From Tenodera sinensis (taxonomy: Eukaryota > Arthropoda > Insecta > Mantodea > Mantidae): a stretch of DNA of 64,000 nucleotides. The translations under genes and the position numbers were made by a program. The notes below the pieces were generated by a model that worked only from the letters and a program-made list of their open reading frames with translations, ran no database searches and was not told where the DNA came from. Positions 21,862 through 31,840 of the stretch are shown piece by piece. Location: positions 29,419,305 to 29,483,304 of the forward strand of contig CM060961.1 in the NCBI GenBank assembly GCA_030765045.1, written 5' to 3'. Position 1 is the stretch's first letter. Each line of letters starts with the position of its first letter.

Positions 21862-24278
21862 CTAAGTCGATCCTCCTATTTTTAGAGTGGCAAATCTGCT
21901 GCTAATGTCATCATAAAAGGGATAACCTTCCATAAGATCCGCTAGTAGCTCCTTCTCAATGGAAATGATTGCCAAAGATGAAAGCCGTTCTTGTGAAGAG
22001 GTGTTCCTTGACCAAGTCTTGATTCTCTTCAGACAAGAAAAGCTTCTTTCAACAGGTGCACTGGTTGAGGGAATTGTTAGTCTCAGGGAGAAAAGTTTGT
22101 AGGTTTCCTCAAACACATCTTGATTTTTCTGCAATGAGCACAGCACTTTTTTTTTGTAGTGTTTAACACCCACTTTTACTACTACTGCACTGATGATACC
22201 TAGAACGAAGATGGAGCACCGGTGGAATGAGATGGAGGGGGAAACCGGAGAACCGGAGGAAACCCGCTCCAGCGTCGTTTGGCCTAGCACAGCACTCCTT
22301 AGCGTGTAAAATCCTTATAAACCAAATGATCTGCGTAAAACAAGCACGGTTCATTTTTAAGGTGTTGTGGCTTGCTGAATAATTGAGGGTAACACTGTTG
22401 CAACTGGCAGAGTGTTTGAAGGCAAATTGACGGAATGATTTTGAAATTTTGATGAGTCGACAAGACACAGGAACTGCAATATCTCACAATCTTGAAACCG
22501 AACGCCTATTTGCATCAATACATTGTCAAGAATTTCAAAGTAAATGAGGTTAGAATTCTGGAAAGAATTGTCAGCTGATTCTGTTACAGTACTCAGACTG
22601 GTGAGCTGTAATGCTTTGTTAAAGTGTTCTGAAATATTCTTCATTGTGTCTGCTTTTTATTAAGTCACTGGTATTTTGAATTTTTGTCACACATTAGTTA
22701 ATGTTGAGAGACTTTTTCTATAGGATATAAAACAAAACGTCTGTTAAACTGAAAATATCATCGAATAGCACTGCCAGAATGGTAAATTGAAAATTGTTCA
22801 TTTTGTTGAGAAACCCTTTGTCGGATGTGATTGTTGTGTCATCTGAATCTACATAGTTTATTAGACTTCAAACACACGTTTCAGCTTTTGCTAATTTTGA
22901 ACCATTACATGGATAACCTTTGAGTTGGAACTCCACTTTGTCTCAGTTAATGTTGGTATTCTTTTGGTCAAAATGGAATGCAACACGTATGACCGTTTTG
23001 CTGAACAATGAAAAAATTATGGAATACCACTAACAATCGCAAAAAATATGCGACAGAAATGGCTCTACAGCTTTGTTTTAAAATCCAATTTAAACGGTGA
23101 GCCAAACAATATACAAAAACTGCTTGAGGAGCATTATTCTTGATTCTTTTTTGAAGTCCATTAAAATGTCCTGACATAACACATGCTCCATCCTAACATT
23201 GTGCAACTAATTTACGTTCATAATTAAATTTTTCAAGAACACCATGCAGCAAAAGGAACAATGTTTCTGCGGACCTGTCAGCACTCATCATGAAATCTGA
23301 AAAATTGTTCAACCAATGTGATCTCTATATTCACATAGCTTACAATAATAAGAGCACTAGTGTTGTCAACTTCAACAGAAAAAAAAAAATCTGAGACATT
23401 AATTTCAGCTCTAATAGCCCTGTAAGTATTCCGAAATACATCCAATCAACTCATTTTGTATAGATTTAGAATCATGCTGAATACACTTTTAATTTTATTA
23501 TAGTGGTTTTGGATTTCTAATGGACTTTCAGATATTAATAAGGACACAAGCTCCTTGAAATTTCCCCGATTTAGCGAAAGCGCACTCTCATCATGACCTC
23601 TGAATGCAAGCTCTTGTTTACCTAAATACAATGTTGCTTTAATGATCAACTGCAGGAAAAACCTATTTAATCTCATGTTTTCATTGAAACGCACATGAAA
23701 AAGTCTGCTGTTTTCTTGATGAGCGTCAGCTATTGTGTTTCTGTTTTTTTTTTCAAAAGTGTTTAATTGTAATTTACGTTTTAAATCTTCCGCTGAATCA
23801 TTGTGCTTGTGAAGGGAACGGGTTATATTAATGAAATCTGTGAATTCCTCTTTGTTCCACATATATTATTATTTTTGTTGCTAAAAAGTAAATAAGGCCA
23901 ACAGAATAGTAATTACAAACTACAGCTACTGCTTAACCAAGAATAGTTATCAAAAAAAGACCTTTTGAATTTAATGTTATAGGACTTCCCTATTTTCTTA
24001 TCCTCTCTTTTAAGGGGTATATCGATGATATCTTCTAAGCACGCGAAAATAGGAACCATCCCCTCTACCCAAGTGAAAATATTTCTTGTTTGCCTGAAAC
24101 ATGTGCATGCACATACTATTTCCCATGCTACATCGTTTCGTGATGTCATGGCAACTAAGCTGTTTAGTCCAGCAGTTTCTTCCATAATTCTGACTGCTTC
24201 ACTTGGCCTTGCAACTGATCTGAAGGCGCACTTCCACCAATTTTCCCTGCAGTCTGCCTGGCTGTAAGTTCCAAACAA
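21862..24278 (-). pseudogene. ZMYM1-like hAT transposase, decayed
   Basis: Three in-order minus-strand blocks belong to the ZMYM1/hAT-like family. At 23862-23446 is a DUF4371-type segment (ENSRLFHVRFNEN, then KQELAFRGHDESALSLNRGNF). At 23177-22968 come MSGHFNGLQKRIKNNAPQAV and VYCLAHRLN, the segment around the catalytic His/Asp region. At 22130-21862 is the hAT C-terminal dimerisation motif (TSAPVERSFSCLKRIKTWSR, then RLSSLAIISIEKEL). Intervening parts are broken by stops, and a SINE-C fragment lies at about 22190-22290. The frame at 24278-23913 (minus) is upstream but not recognisable. The copy is non-functional. Confidence 0.85.
22190..22290 (-). mobile_element. SINE-C core fragment
   Basis: The minus strand carries GGGTTTCCTCCGGTTCTCCG and TTTCCCCCTCCATCTCATTC, the central SINE-C block, inside the hAT pseudogene. 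Confidence 0.65.
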
Positions 24279-24289
24279 AAGAAGGGTTG

Positions 24290-25161
24290 GTCACTGACCC
24301 TGCTACAGCTGCTAGCAGTTGAAATTTGTGACTAAACTGTTAGAATGGCAGTAATAATACCAACATTAACAAAAATGGAATACTGCTATATTCAAGGTGA
24401 AAACCTCTTCACCTGCTTCACTTGAATAGCTGCCACTGCATTCTTTTTCAAACAATATTACAATTTAAAAGTTAGAATATCTTTAAATAGTTCATCTTTC
24501 ACCAATGTTTTCAATAATGACTACATAAAGACTGAGATATTGTCTTTTGTGCAGAGGTCAAAGTGCCATATGTGAGGCATCAGTTTTTGCAGTGTGACAT
24601 GACCTAAATTTCACAAAACTTGGGTAGATCAGGTGGATGCAAAGAACTGACCTCATGCTCAGTTCTATCTTTTGCTCAGCTTTATGGAGAAATGCTAGGA
24701 TAAACATCTCTTCAAAATATTATCAAGGAAATACCATGCTAGCTATAGGTTATGAGGTGAAACATGAGCAACTCTTGCGCATAGGAGAAGCTGCTTTCCT
24801 TCCTTCCCTCTCTGCAATGGCAGAGAGGGGGCAAATCAGGCGAGTTTGCCGTGAATGAGTAAACATTACCATAACATTGTGCAGCTGAAACAATTGCAGT
24901 TCACATGAAAGTAATTGTTGGCACATAGCCATAGTTATAGCCATATCACTGTATGTTATAATGCTATTTTTATACATATATGTCATTAGCAATATGCACT
25001 AAAGCTATGCTAGTGAACTTTACTTCTTCATGGATGGAAACCTTATGACTTCTGCACATACATGATTGCACAAGTTCCCCCACCATCAGCCTTTCGAGTG
25101 AAGAGTTGCCACTGCGCAGGTGGGGAATTGCACTTGTCTTGTCTCACGACCTATAATTTCA
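24290..25161. other. Non-coding, nothing recognised
   Basis: A small perfect stem (CCCTCTCTGC/GCAGAGAGGG) lies at about 24806-24829. No gene features otherwise. Confidence 0.4.
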
Positions 25162-25935
25162 TCAAGTTTCATTATAAGCCATTACTTCATTGTCTTCAGC
25201 TGATTCCTCATTTTCTTCATCTGCTTCGCCTAACTCTTGCATTTCTTCATCACCATCTTCTTCTTCCTCCTCCTCCTCTTCCTGACATATTCTTAATGTT
25301 TCAGTCTTTTGGTTGTGTAAGGTTTTCTTCCCTGCTCTGACATCAGCCCTTCTTTGTCTCTGCGCCTCAGATTTTTTCAAGCGAGTGCGCTGTGCAGAGC
25401 AACTCAAACATCGCACACCACGTTGTTTTTTATGCAAATAAAAAGTGCATTTTTCACTGAATGGAGGTACTCCTATGCCAGTCCCTGAACACATTAACAG
25501 TGATTCGATTTCTTGCAAAAATTCATTAAGTTCTGTGAAGGACTGTAGTGGCAAATTTGTGAAGTAGGATGGTAATGTAGGCAATTTCAATCCTCGTATA
25601 AAAACCTTGGGTACTAAATCTGCTTCCAGAAGGACTACTTTATCTGTCATCACAAAATTATCGGAAGTACCATCTGATAAATGTGAAAATGCCACAAATC
25701 TGCCTCCATGCTCAACATGAATGCCCCAAAGTGGAGATGGCAATAAAACAAAACAGGAGAAAGCTTCATCACAGAGTTTTGCCAATGTAAGAGTAAGAGC
25801 ATCTCTTTTGCATGCTGCTGATTGTATTTCCTTAGGCTGTTCTTCCTTCATTTCAGTGACTAATTCCCCAACTTCCTTCTGCTCATTCACTGCTTCTAAC
25901 TCAAGGTTTTCTTGAAACTCGTGTTTTCTTTCAGC
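25162..25935 (-). CDS. Candidate terminal exon encoding an acidic-tailed protein
   Basis: A minus-strand open frame begins exactly at a good 3' splice acceptor (TTCTTTCCTTCATAG before 25935). An in-frame stop overlaps the AG, so the frame opens only through splicing. It runs about 257 codons to a stop at 25162. Features: a globular N-terminal half (motif WGIHVEHGGRFVAF), a short cysteine pattern (CLSC) followed by a basic RxRxxK-rich stretch, and a C-terminal run of glutamates with acidic residues to the end. It could be a downstream exon of the THAP gene about 5 kb upstream on the same strand, with the piggyBac element in the intron between. I do not recognise the family. The frame has no internal stops, which argues against old decay. 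Confidence 0.5.
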   Translation of the reverse strand, partial: AERKHEFQENLELEAVNEQKEVGELVTEMKEEQPKEIQSAACKRDALTLTLAKLCDEAFSCFVLLPSPLWGIHVEHGGRFVAFSHLSDGTSDNFVMTDKVVLLEADLVPKVFIRGLKLPTLPSYFTNLPLQSFTELNEFLQEIESLLMCSGTGIGVPPFSEKCTFYLHKKQRGVRCLSCSAQRTRLKKSEAQRQRRADVRAGKKTLHNQKTETLRICQEEEEEEEEDGDEEMQELGEADEENEESAEDNEVMAYNET

Positions 25936-25937
25936 CT

Positions 25938-26934
25938 ATGAAGGAAAGAATATCTGCATTGAAAGTATTATGCGATATGTGACTACATCTTATCTTTCTT
26001 TAGTTTCAATGGCTGCTAGAAAATTTTGGTTACTTCAGTCTAAGGAATCAAATCCCAAAGAATCATTTCATGCAATTAGATTAGTACAGAGCAGTTGTTT
26101 TATGGTCTGGCCACGAATCACATGTATGTATAGTTCGCTTGTACTGCAATAACCTCTAGCGTTCTGCTACTCACGAGCAGTGAATGAGCCACTCAAGGGT
26201 ATTGGTGATTGGCTGTCAATGTCAACTGTTAGTTAATGCTTTCTGTTTGCATTGTAAAGACTAAGAGTTTGTTCATTGTGTATCTTAAGAATGAAAGGTT
26301 ATTCAAACATCTGTGTTGCATGCGGGTTACTTGTAAATAATTTAATAATAATAGTAATACTAATAAATAAATAATAGTGATGTTTTTATTCTTGTTTTGA
26401 TATTAGTCCACTGAAAAATTCAGCATGAACAAACAATTTTTATGTACCATGCAATGTTAAAACTGAATCTCATAGACAGGTGTGTGGGAAATTTTAAGAA
26501 ACATTTCCTGGTATTCCATTTTCAAATAGAGACACTGTCAGATGTGTGGTTAATAAGCTTAGGACAATATATTTACTAAATGCTAAGCCCCCTGTTCCCA
26601 GGAGCTTCCTGACTTCTATTAGTGGAGAATCCTAAATAATAAAGTCTATGTGGAAACTATCCACACATCCTTGATGAACTTAAAAGACAAGATCAGAACA
26701 GAAGTAAGCAAGAAGAGATTGTGCAAGTGGAAATTTCATCTGAAGCTAGGAAGGCTTCAATGTGGATGGACATTTTCAATCAATACCACTTATAAGGTTA
26801 ATACCCATTATAGTGCATGTTGCTATTACTCACAAGTAAATAATGTGGGAGTTTGAGAATGGAACCTCCCCCCCCCTCCCCCCGCATAGTAGACCAGTAT
26901 ATGGAGATTACTATATGTGATCCGTGGCCAGCCA
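25938..26934. other. Non-coding, nothing recognised
   Basis: AT-rich sequence with no recognised gene or repeat; possibly intronic on the minus strand. Confidence 0.4.
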
Positions 26935-27195
26935 TAAAACATTTTTATTTTATTTTGTTTATTAACATCCTCCAATGTAATACGTCATATAAGATGATGA
27001 ATGAAATTAGTGAAGCAGTGTGCTCAAATGAGCCCAAGGTCCATAGAGCTTAAAGTTACCTGACATTCGTCTTCCCAGGATTAGGGAAAACCTCAGAAAA
27101 ATACCTTATCCTGATAACTCACCCTGAGTTTCGAACTTGGGACCTCTTGAATATGAGGTAAACACACTACAACCACACCACAGAAGTGGAGTCAT
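26935..27195 (-). mobile_element. SINE-E (tRNA-derived), single copy here
   Basis: The minus strand starts with a tRNA-like head (TCTGTGGTGTGGTTGTAGTG, then AAGTTCGAAACTC as B box). A body follows, ending in an AAAATAAAATAAA tail at about 26941-26960. Target duplications were not resolved. Confidence 0.65.
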
Positions 27196-28282
27196 ATAAA
27201 ACAATTGCTCTAGTTATTGCCCAAGATAAACCAAGGGAAAGCTGTGAAAAATGTGCAAAGATTTGAAATCTGGGGAAAATGCTTTGAAAACATACTTTTG
27301 TTCCTCTCTTACAAATAACACTATTTAGTTAGTGATTTATACAGAATATCTGTATTTTGTGCATGTAAGTTTCTAAATTAAATTAAACTGATAAACTTTT
27401 AAACCAGAGAAATGGCTGGTGTCTTTGCGAGAGTACGTCAGAATATGGCACGCCGATGCACTCTTTTTGTTAATCCCAATGGGCATGCGTTCCAACATTT
27501 ACTTTGAATAGTAAAGCTGTGATTAACTGCAAACAATGAGATGTTTGTATTTTATTTATGTGCTCTGTGTTTGTTTCTTGGATTAAGATTGTGTGCCTTA
27601 CCAAGATAAACGCAATACTAATTTCTGTTGTTGATTTTGCCATAAATACTTGAACTAGGTGGGAGGCAGTAATCTATTACATTAATTCTTCTAGCACTTA
27701 AATGAAGTACTGCAGCAAAAAATTTTCCTTAACAAAACGTGCTTAAAATAATGTTATCTATCAGCTCCCAAAGTTTGTTGGTCTAATTTTGGGACACCCT
27801 ATAGAAATAATCTGGCACATTAAGTAATTCTACTTTCTTAACACTAGAACCGCTGATCTTTGGTCATACCTAGAACCACAGCTGGGTCTGCTATGACTTG
27901 GGTACCTTTCTGTTTTAGTATCCTAGGTCAATGGGTGATTTTTGTGGCTACTAATGAACCTGCTCTTTGAAGTGCTGGAAATTTCATTATAAAAAAAAAA
28001 CAACAAAAAAACAAGTAGTTTTTTTACAAATTATCAGCTATTATTAAGAAAACTTACATTTGCAGGGTGCCTTTACTGGCTAGTGTCACATAATGAACAC
28101 AAATAATCTCTTGATATGCACTTGTTCAGACAATTTACTTACATATATGACACTACAAACGACTTATTTCCAGTGCAGTAAAACTTTACCAGGCAATATG
28201 TTCACTTTTCTTGTCTCTCAGGAATGTCCTTGGAAGGATGCAAGTACTGCTCTTTCTAAGTAGTTGTTGCACACTGCTCAGC

Positions 28283-28752
28283 AAGCTCCTCTCCCAGTTG
28301 TAGTATGAAGTTCCCGTGTTTCAATTTGTTCTTGTTAAGAGCATTGTACAATACCCAGACATTTATTCCAGCCAAATGTAAAATGTGCAAACAAGCCAAC
28401 ATCTGAATGGTGCTTTGATCGAACACGTCCACTTTGTATTTAGAGCAGTTATAAAATGTAACTCCATTTGGCTTCTTTTCAAACCAGCCTTAATTTTCAC
28501 ATTAGAATTCACTGTGCTGAGAATCAGTACATTGTTGCTGGTCCTTCCCTGATAAATAGTCAGTGTGGTATCATTCTTCTTCAACAATACTGTGCTATAT
28601 AATTCTTCTTTTGCCTTCTTAACAGAAATTGGATTTTCTTCCGAGATCAATTTACAATACTTGTAGCAACTTGCTTTCAAGGTTTCAGAGAGCCAAGGAG
28701 GTGAAAAATTGTCACATTTGACTCTTCTTCTCTTATTCAAGTCTGGTTGCAT
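28283..28752 (-). pseudogene. piggyBac-derived transposase remnant
   Basis: The minus-strand frame contains IYQGRTSNNVLILSTVNSNV and a following KIKAGLKR segment, matching the 'K-NK-V-LLST-H' region of PGBD transposases. A shifted frame then reads YNCSKYKVDVFDQ, equivalent to the third-aspartate 'Y-K-GVD-FDQ' region. It is followed at once by LHLAGINVWVLYN and KHGNFILQLGEEL, the piggyBac C-terminal helices. The stretch normally between these two (RKY...RRWP) is absent, so about 20 residues are deleted. A frameshift, the deletion and loss of the N-terminal two thirds make it inactive. Confidence 0.85.
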
Positions 28753-29438
28753 ACACTATTTTATGACAAAAGCACCAAGGTGCTCTTCACTCCACCTAGT
28801 GTCATCTCTTCCTATACTCCTTCCAGCTTTAGATTCAGACCTTGTATCCCTCCGTGATGACCTGGTGTGTTCGTATCATCTGTGACTGACACAAACAAGT
28901 GCCACGTGGACTCATTCCTTGTGTTTATAATACAACTGAATGATTTTTACTCAGGAGTTTTAGGAATATTGCTGCTATCGCGTTACATTCAAGCAGTCTT
29001 TACTAGGGTTATCATACATCTTAAAAAATCACAGATAATTGCCAATATTTAAGGTACTATATTTTGAGGTGTGCTTTGGTTTTGGCGTATGGCGGGTTAA
29101 TTGTTGACGGCTTGTGTTTATATCAATTGGGACCTAAGAGTGGAGCGATTATAGATAAGGGAAAGCAATTGAAAAGTATGTCTATGCAGCACATAAATAA
29201 AACTATTATAAAATAAATATGTAAACCCTCTTCATCATTATTCAGTGGAGTAACATCATCTTTAGATTATTCTACAGACTGTTGCAATTCCTCTGCAAGC
29301 ACTATTTATAGTTACAATGCACTACTAAAACCGTATTTAATGGAGCAGAGCAATAGCTGTGTGACACTTGTGTACACGTGCTTCCATTTGTCACTGCTGG
29401 AGAAATGCAATGTCATTAGGAAGTGACATAAAAGTAAA

Positions 29439-29594
29439 ATTGAAAAATATGTTGTTATTTCTAAACATATTCTGCTCCAACGTACTTATAATTATGTTAA
29501 TCACAGGACTCCCTCCAAAACTGGTCCTGTGATTAACATAATTACAAGTAGTTGGAGCAGATGTGTTCAGAAATACCAATATATTGTTCAATTT
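29439..29594. repeat. Large palindrome, ~70-bp arms
   Basis: The left arm contains TTATGTTAATCACAGGAC and the right arm GTCCTGTGATTAACATAA, around a 14-bp loop (29510-29523). Inverted identity continues outward to about 70 bp with few mismatches. It lies inside the piggyBac element. Confidence 0.9.
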
Positions 29595-29640
29595 ATCAAT
29601 ACGCACTACTGTTTTAAACAATCAGTTGTATACACAAAAG

Positions 29641-29824
29641 TTGTTAGCTAATGCTGGATTTCTGACAACGAAGTCATTAATCCTCTTGCTCTCCAATATT
29701 TTTAACTGATGGATGGGTCACTAGAAGTGGCTAGGCATATTTGAAGGTGGTCTTGGGCCATTTCCTCTTGCAGATCACATAGAGGACAGAGTGGTGAAGA
29801 ATATATCCCAATTGTTTTGCCAGA
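29641..29824 (-). mobile_element. LINE 3'-end fragment (same family as 4190-5440)
   Basis: Near-identical to 4193-4390 apart from a small internal deletion. It begins with the TTGTTAGC tail end. The flanks TATACACAAAAG (29629-29640) and TATACCTAAAAG (29825-29836) look like a 12-bp duplication with two mismatches. Confidence 0.88.
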
Positions 29825-30292
29825 TATACCTAAAAGTGAGTTTAGACATTGTTGAGCTAACATAATCTAAAAATAAACATAAGCAATAGAAGATATAAGA
29901 TTATTGTAATGGTTGTAGCCATGGGGTCAGAAATGACCCATCTGTGGTTTTAGGTAAATTGGATTTTCTCTTTTAAAATTTCACCATAACAATTAAAATT
30001 AAGTGTGATCGTTAATTACCTTATTTCATTAAAAGTCATAAAAATTCCGCAATCTAGGCAATAATACAAAATAGTGACAAAGGAAAGTTTCAAGGAGTGA
30101 GTCACGAATGATCCAGCAGCAGTTCTAGTGTTAATGCCTACACAAAATGTTTCATATTGTGTAATGAGGTATCAATATTCCTTAATCAAAATTACTGTTT
30201 TGATACTTTTTACTACTTGATGCAGCAAGAACCTATCATTTTAAGTTTCCTGACAGATGATACATCAAGTTGTTTTCAAATGCTAACATATG

Positions 30293-30345
30293 AGGGTCCT
30301 AAGGCGCAAAGCCTTATCCGAGGGATTGAGGGTCCTAAGTAGCAA
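30293..30345. repeat. Short tandem pair GAGGGTCCTAAG-n-GCAAAGC
   Basis: Two adjacent diverged units (starting about 30293 and 30328) share GAGGGTCCTAAG followed by GCAAAGC. Function unknown. Confidence 0.5.
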
Positions 30346-30637
30346 AGCGTAGTTGAGTGATGTCCTTTATAAAGTGTGAAGCAGTAACTGCCATAGTTGT
30401 ATGATTTGTGTACTTACACACTAATTAGCACATTGGAAATGTTGAACGACCCAGGGAATTTCTCTCATTTAGGTTGGCAGTCCTCATTGTGCATGCTCAG
30501 AAGTGGGAAGATGTCTGTTGCTTTCTTACATGATCATTCTGCCAGAAAACGAAACGTTCTAAAAGAGCGAAGGGAGGTTTCGGCGGGCGAGTTTCAGACT
30601 CTGGAAGAGAGATCTCCATACAACACTACTAGGATAA

Positions 30638-31169
30638 TCAAATGCTTGTTTTACTTTTATCACAGGTTTTTCTCGCTACGACAAGTAGTAAAAAATAGCC
30701 AATTGTTTTCAGTTTTGCACTAGGTACTGATGGCTTTTTAGGCTTAATTAATCTTATTTTTGCTACCTTTACTAGTGATGTAAAGTTATTCCCAACTGTT
30801 TTCTTCCTCCGCGACCGCTGTGGATTAAACAATGTAGGTATAGCATTGTGCCTCAAATGCATTCTTCCTGGTGCCATTGGGGTTAGATATGATTCTGCTG
30901 TGAAATGCTCACTACACAGGACACTGTGCTTTGTAGGTTTCCAGTTCAATTGTCCAGAAGCAGCAATCCATTCTCTTAATATTTCGGGTTTCCCCAATGG
31001 GTACCTTAAATATAATTTTAAAATTAGATTTTGGTATTCCTAATGTATCATTACATATCTCTAACACAAGACATTTTATACAATACAAACATTACTTGTG
31101 GAAATGGAGGTTAGGATTGTCCTTGCTCTGACGGTTCGTACAACCAACGGCTGAACAGGATATAACCAT
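30638..31169 (-). CDS. THAP-domain protein, exons 1 and 2
   Basis: Exon 1 runs from ATG 31169 to 31096, with a GTAATG donor. Exon 2 starts at 31003 after a TTTAAG acceptor and stays open to a stop at 30638, though a donor before that stop is possible. Joined, they give a complete C2CH THAP zinc module: C5 and C10 (CSAVGCTNR), P27, W37, C55-x2-H58 (VLCSEHF) and the closing HNAIPTLF. Spacing C-x4-C-x44-C-x2-H fits the family. THAP domains bind DNA in cellular regulators and P-element-type transposases. The split, in-phase exons and intact ligands indicate a real gene. A basic linker (RSRRKK) follows. It is divergent from ZNF207. The downstream part is unresolved; 25935-25162 is a candidate. Confidence 0.85.
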
Positions 31170-31799
31170 AATTGAGACAAAATTTATACTTTAATCAGTG
31201 TTTTAATGCGGGCCCGAAGTACTAAAGAAATAATCTTTGTAGCAGTATGGACGTAGTCCAAACTAATGCATGAAAACAAGATATAAAAAAGGCCAACAGA
31301 AACAATAGCGATAAATTCGATATAACTTAATTGTAAACTCCATTAGCCCACTTTAGAGAGCTTATAGCTCTGAGTGAATATCGCACTGCACTGATGATCT
31401 TTCTAATAGTTTGTTTAGTTCTCGTGCTACAAAATGTTTATCTTCTAATTGACAGAGTTATATTTCATACAGCTTCATTCTGCTATTCCACTGCCTTTGT
31501 TATCCTATGCTCTTTCTCTAGTTACCTTGATCTTGATCCTATGCAACCATGCAACTTATTCTCTATGACCTTTACACCGAGCACGGAAAATTTCACAAAT
31601 TACAATCACAGGGCGCTCACAATTCAGAAATTTGCTGTTGTTGCAATTCATCAAGAAGGCTGTGGGTGTCTGTGAGCGAGTGTAAAAATTACGTGTCTAT
31701 GGAAGGCAACGGACGCCATTACAATTAACTGAAGTACCAAAGTTTGTGTCGTGAAAATCAAGTCAAATTGGCGTCGGTTACTTAAATAGTGTTTTTATA
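31170..31799. promoter_or_regulatory. Shared divergent promoter region
   Basis: About 630 bp separate the THAP start codon (minus) and the ZNF207 start codon (plus). It must contain both 5' UTRs and probably a bidirectional promoter. No clear TATA box can be assigned by eye. ATG 31800 is the ZNF207 start because the family's invariant N-terminus follows it directly. Confidence 0.6.
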
Positions 31800-31840
31800 A
31801 TGGGCCGGAAGAAGAAGAAGCAGTCTAAACCTTGGTGTTG
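31800..31840 (+). CDS. ZNF207: ZNF207/BuGZ exon 1 (N-terminus)
   Basis: Encodes MGRKKKKQSKPWCW plus two bases of the next codon, the signature N-terminus of ZNF207/BuGZ. The basic stretch precedes the first zinc-finger cysteine C13. The donor is GTATCC at 31841. BuGZ binds and stabilises BUB3 through a GLEBS motif (beyond this window) and promotes kinetochore loading, chromosome alignment and spindle assembly. The exon is only 41 bp, so simple open-frame scans miss it. Phase 2 matches the exon 2 acceptor exactly and restores C-W-Y-C-N-R. Confidence 0.95.

Larger units (their letters stand above)
27838..30134 (-). mobile_element. piggyBac-type transposon, TTAA-flanked
   Basis: Bounded by TTAA at 27838-27841 and 30131-30134. 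Terminal inverted repeats are CACTAGAACCGCTG on the left and CAGCAGTTCTAGTG on the right. This TTAA target and short TIR are diagnostic of piggyBac. It contains a broken transposase (28283-28752), a large palindrome (29439-29594) and a nested LINE fragment (29641-29824). Confidence 0.92.

Noticed and set aside
24806..24829. Rho-independent-type terminator hairpin
   Set aside because: A perfect GC-rich stem exists, but the genome is eukaryotic and there is no gene end or U tract here.
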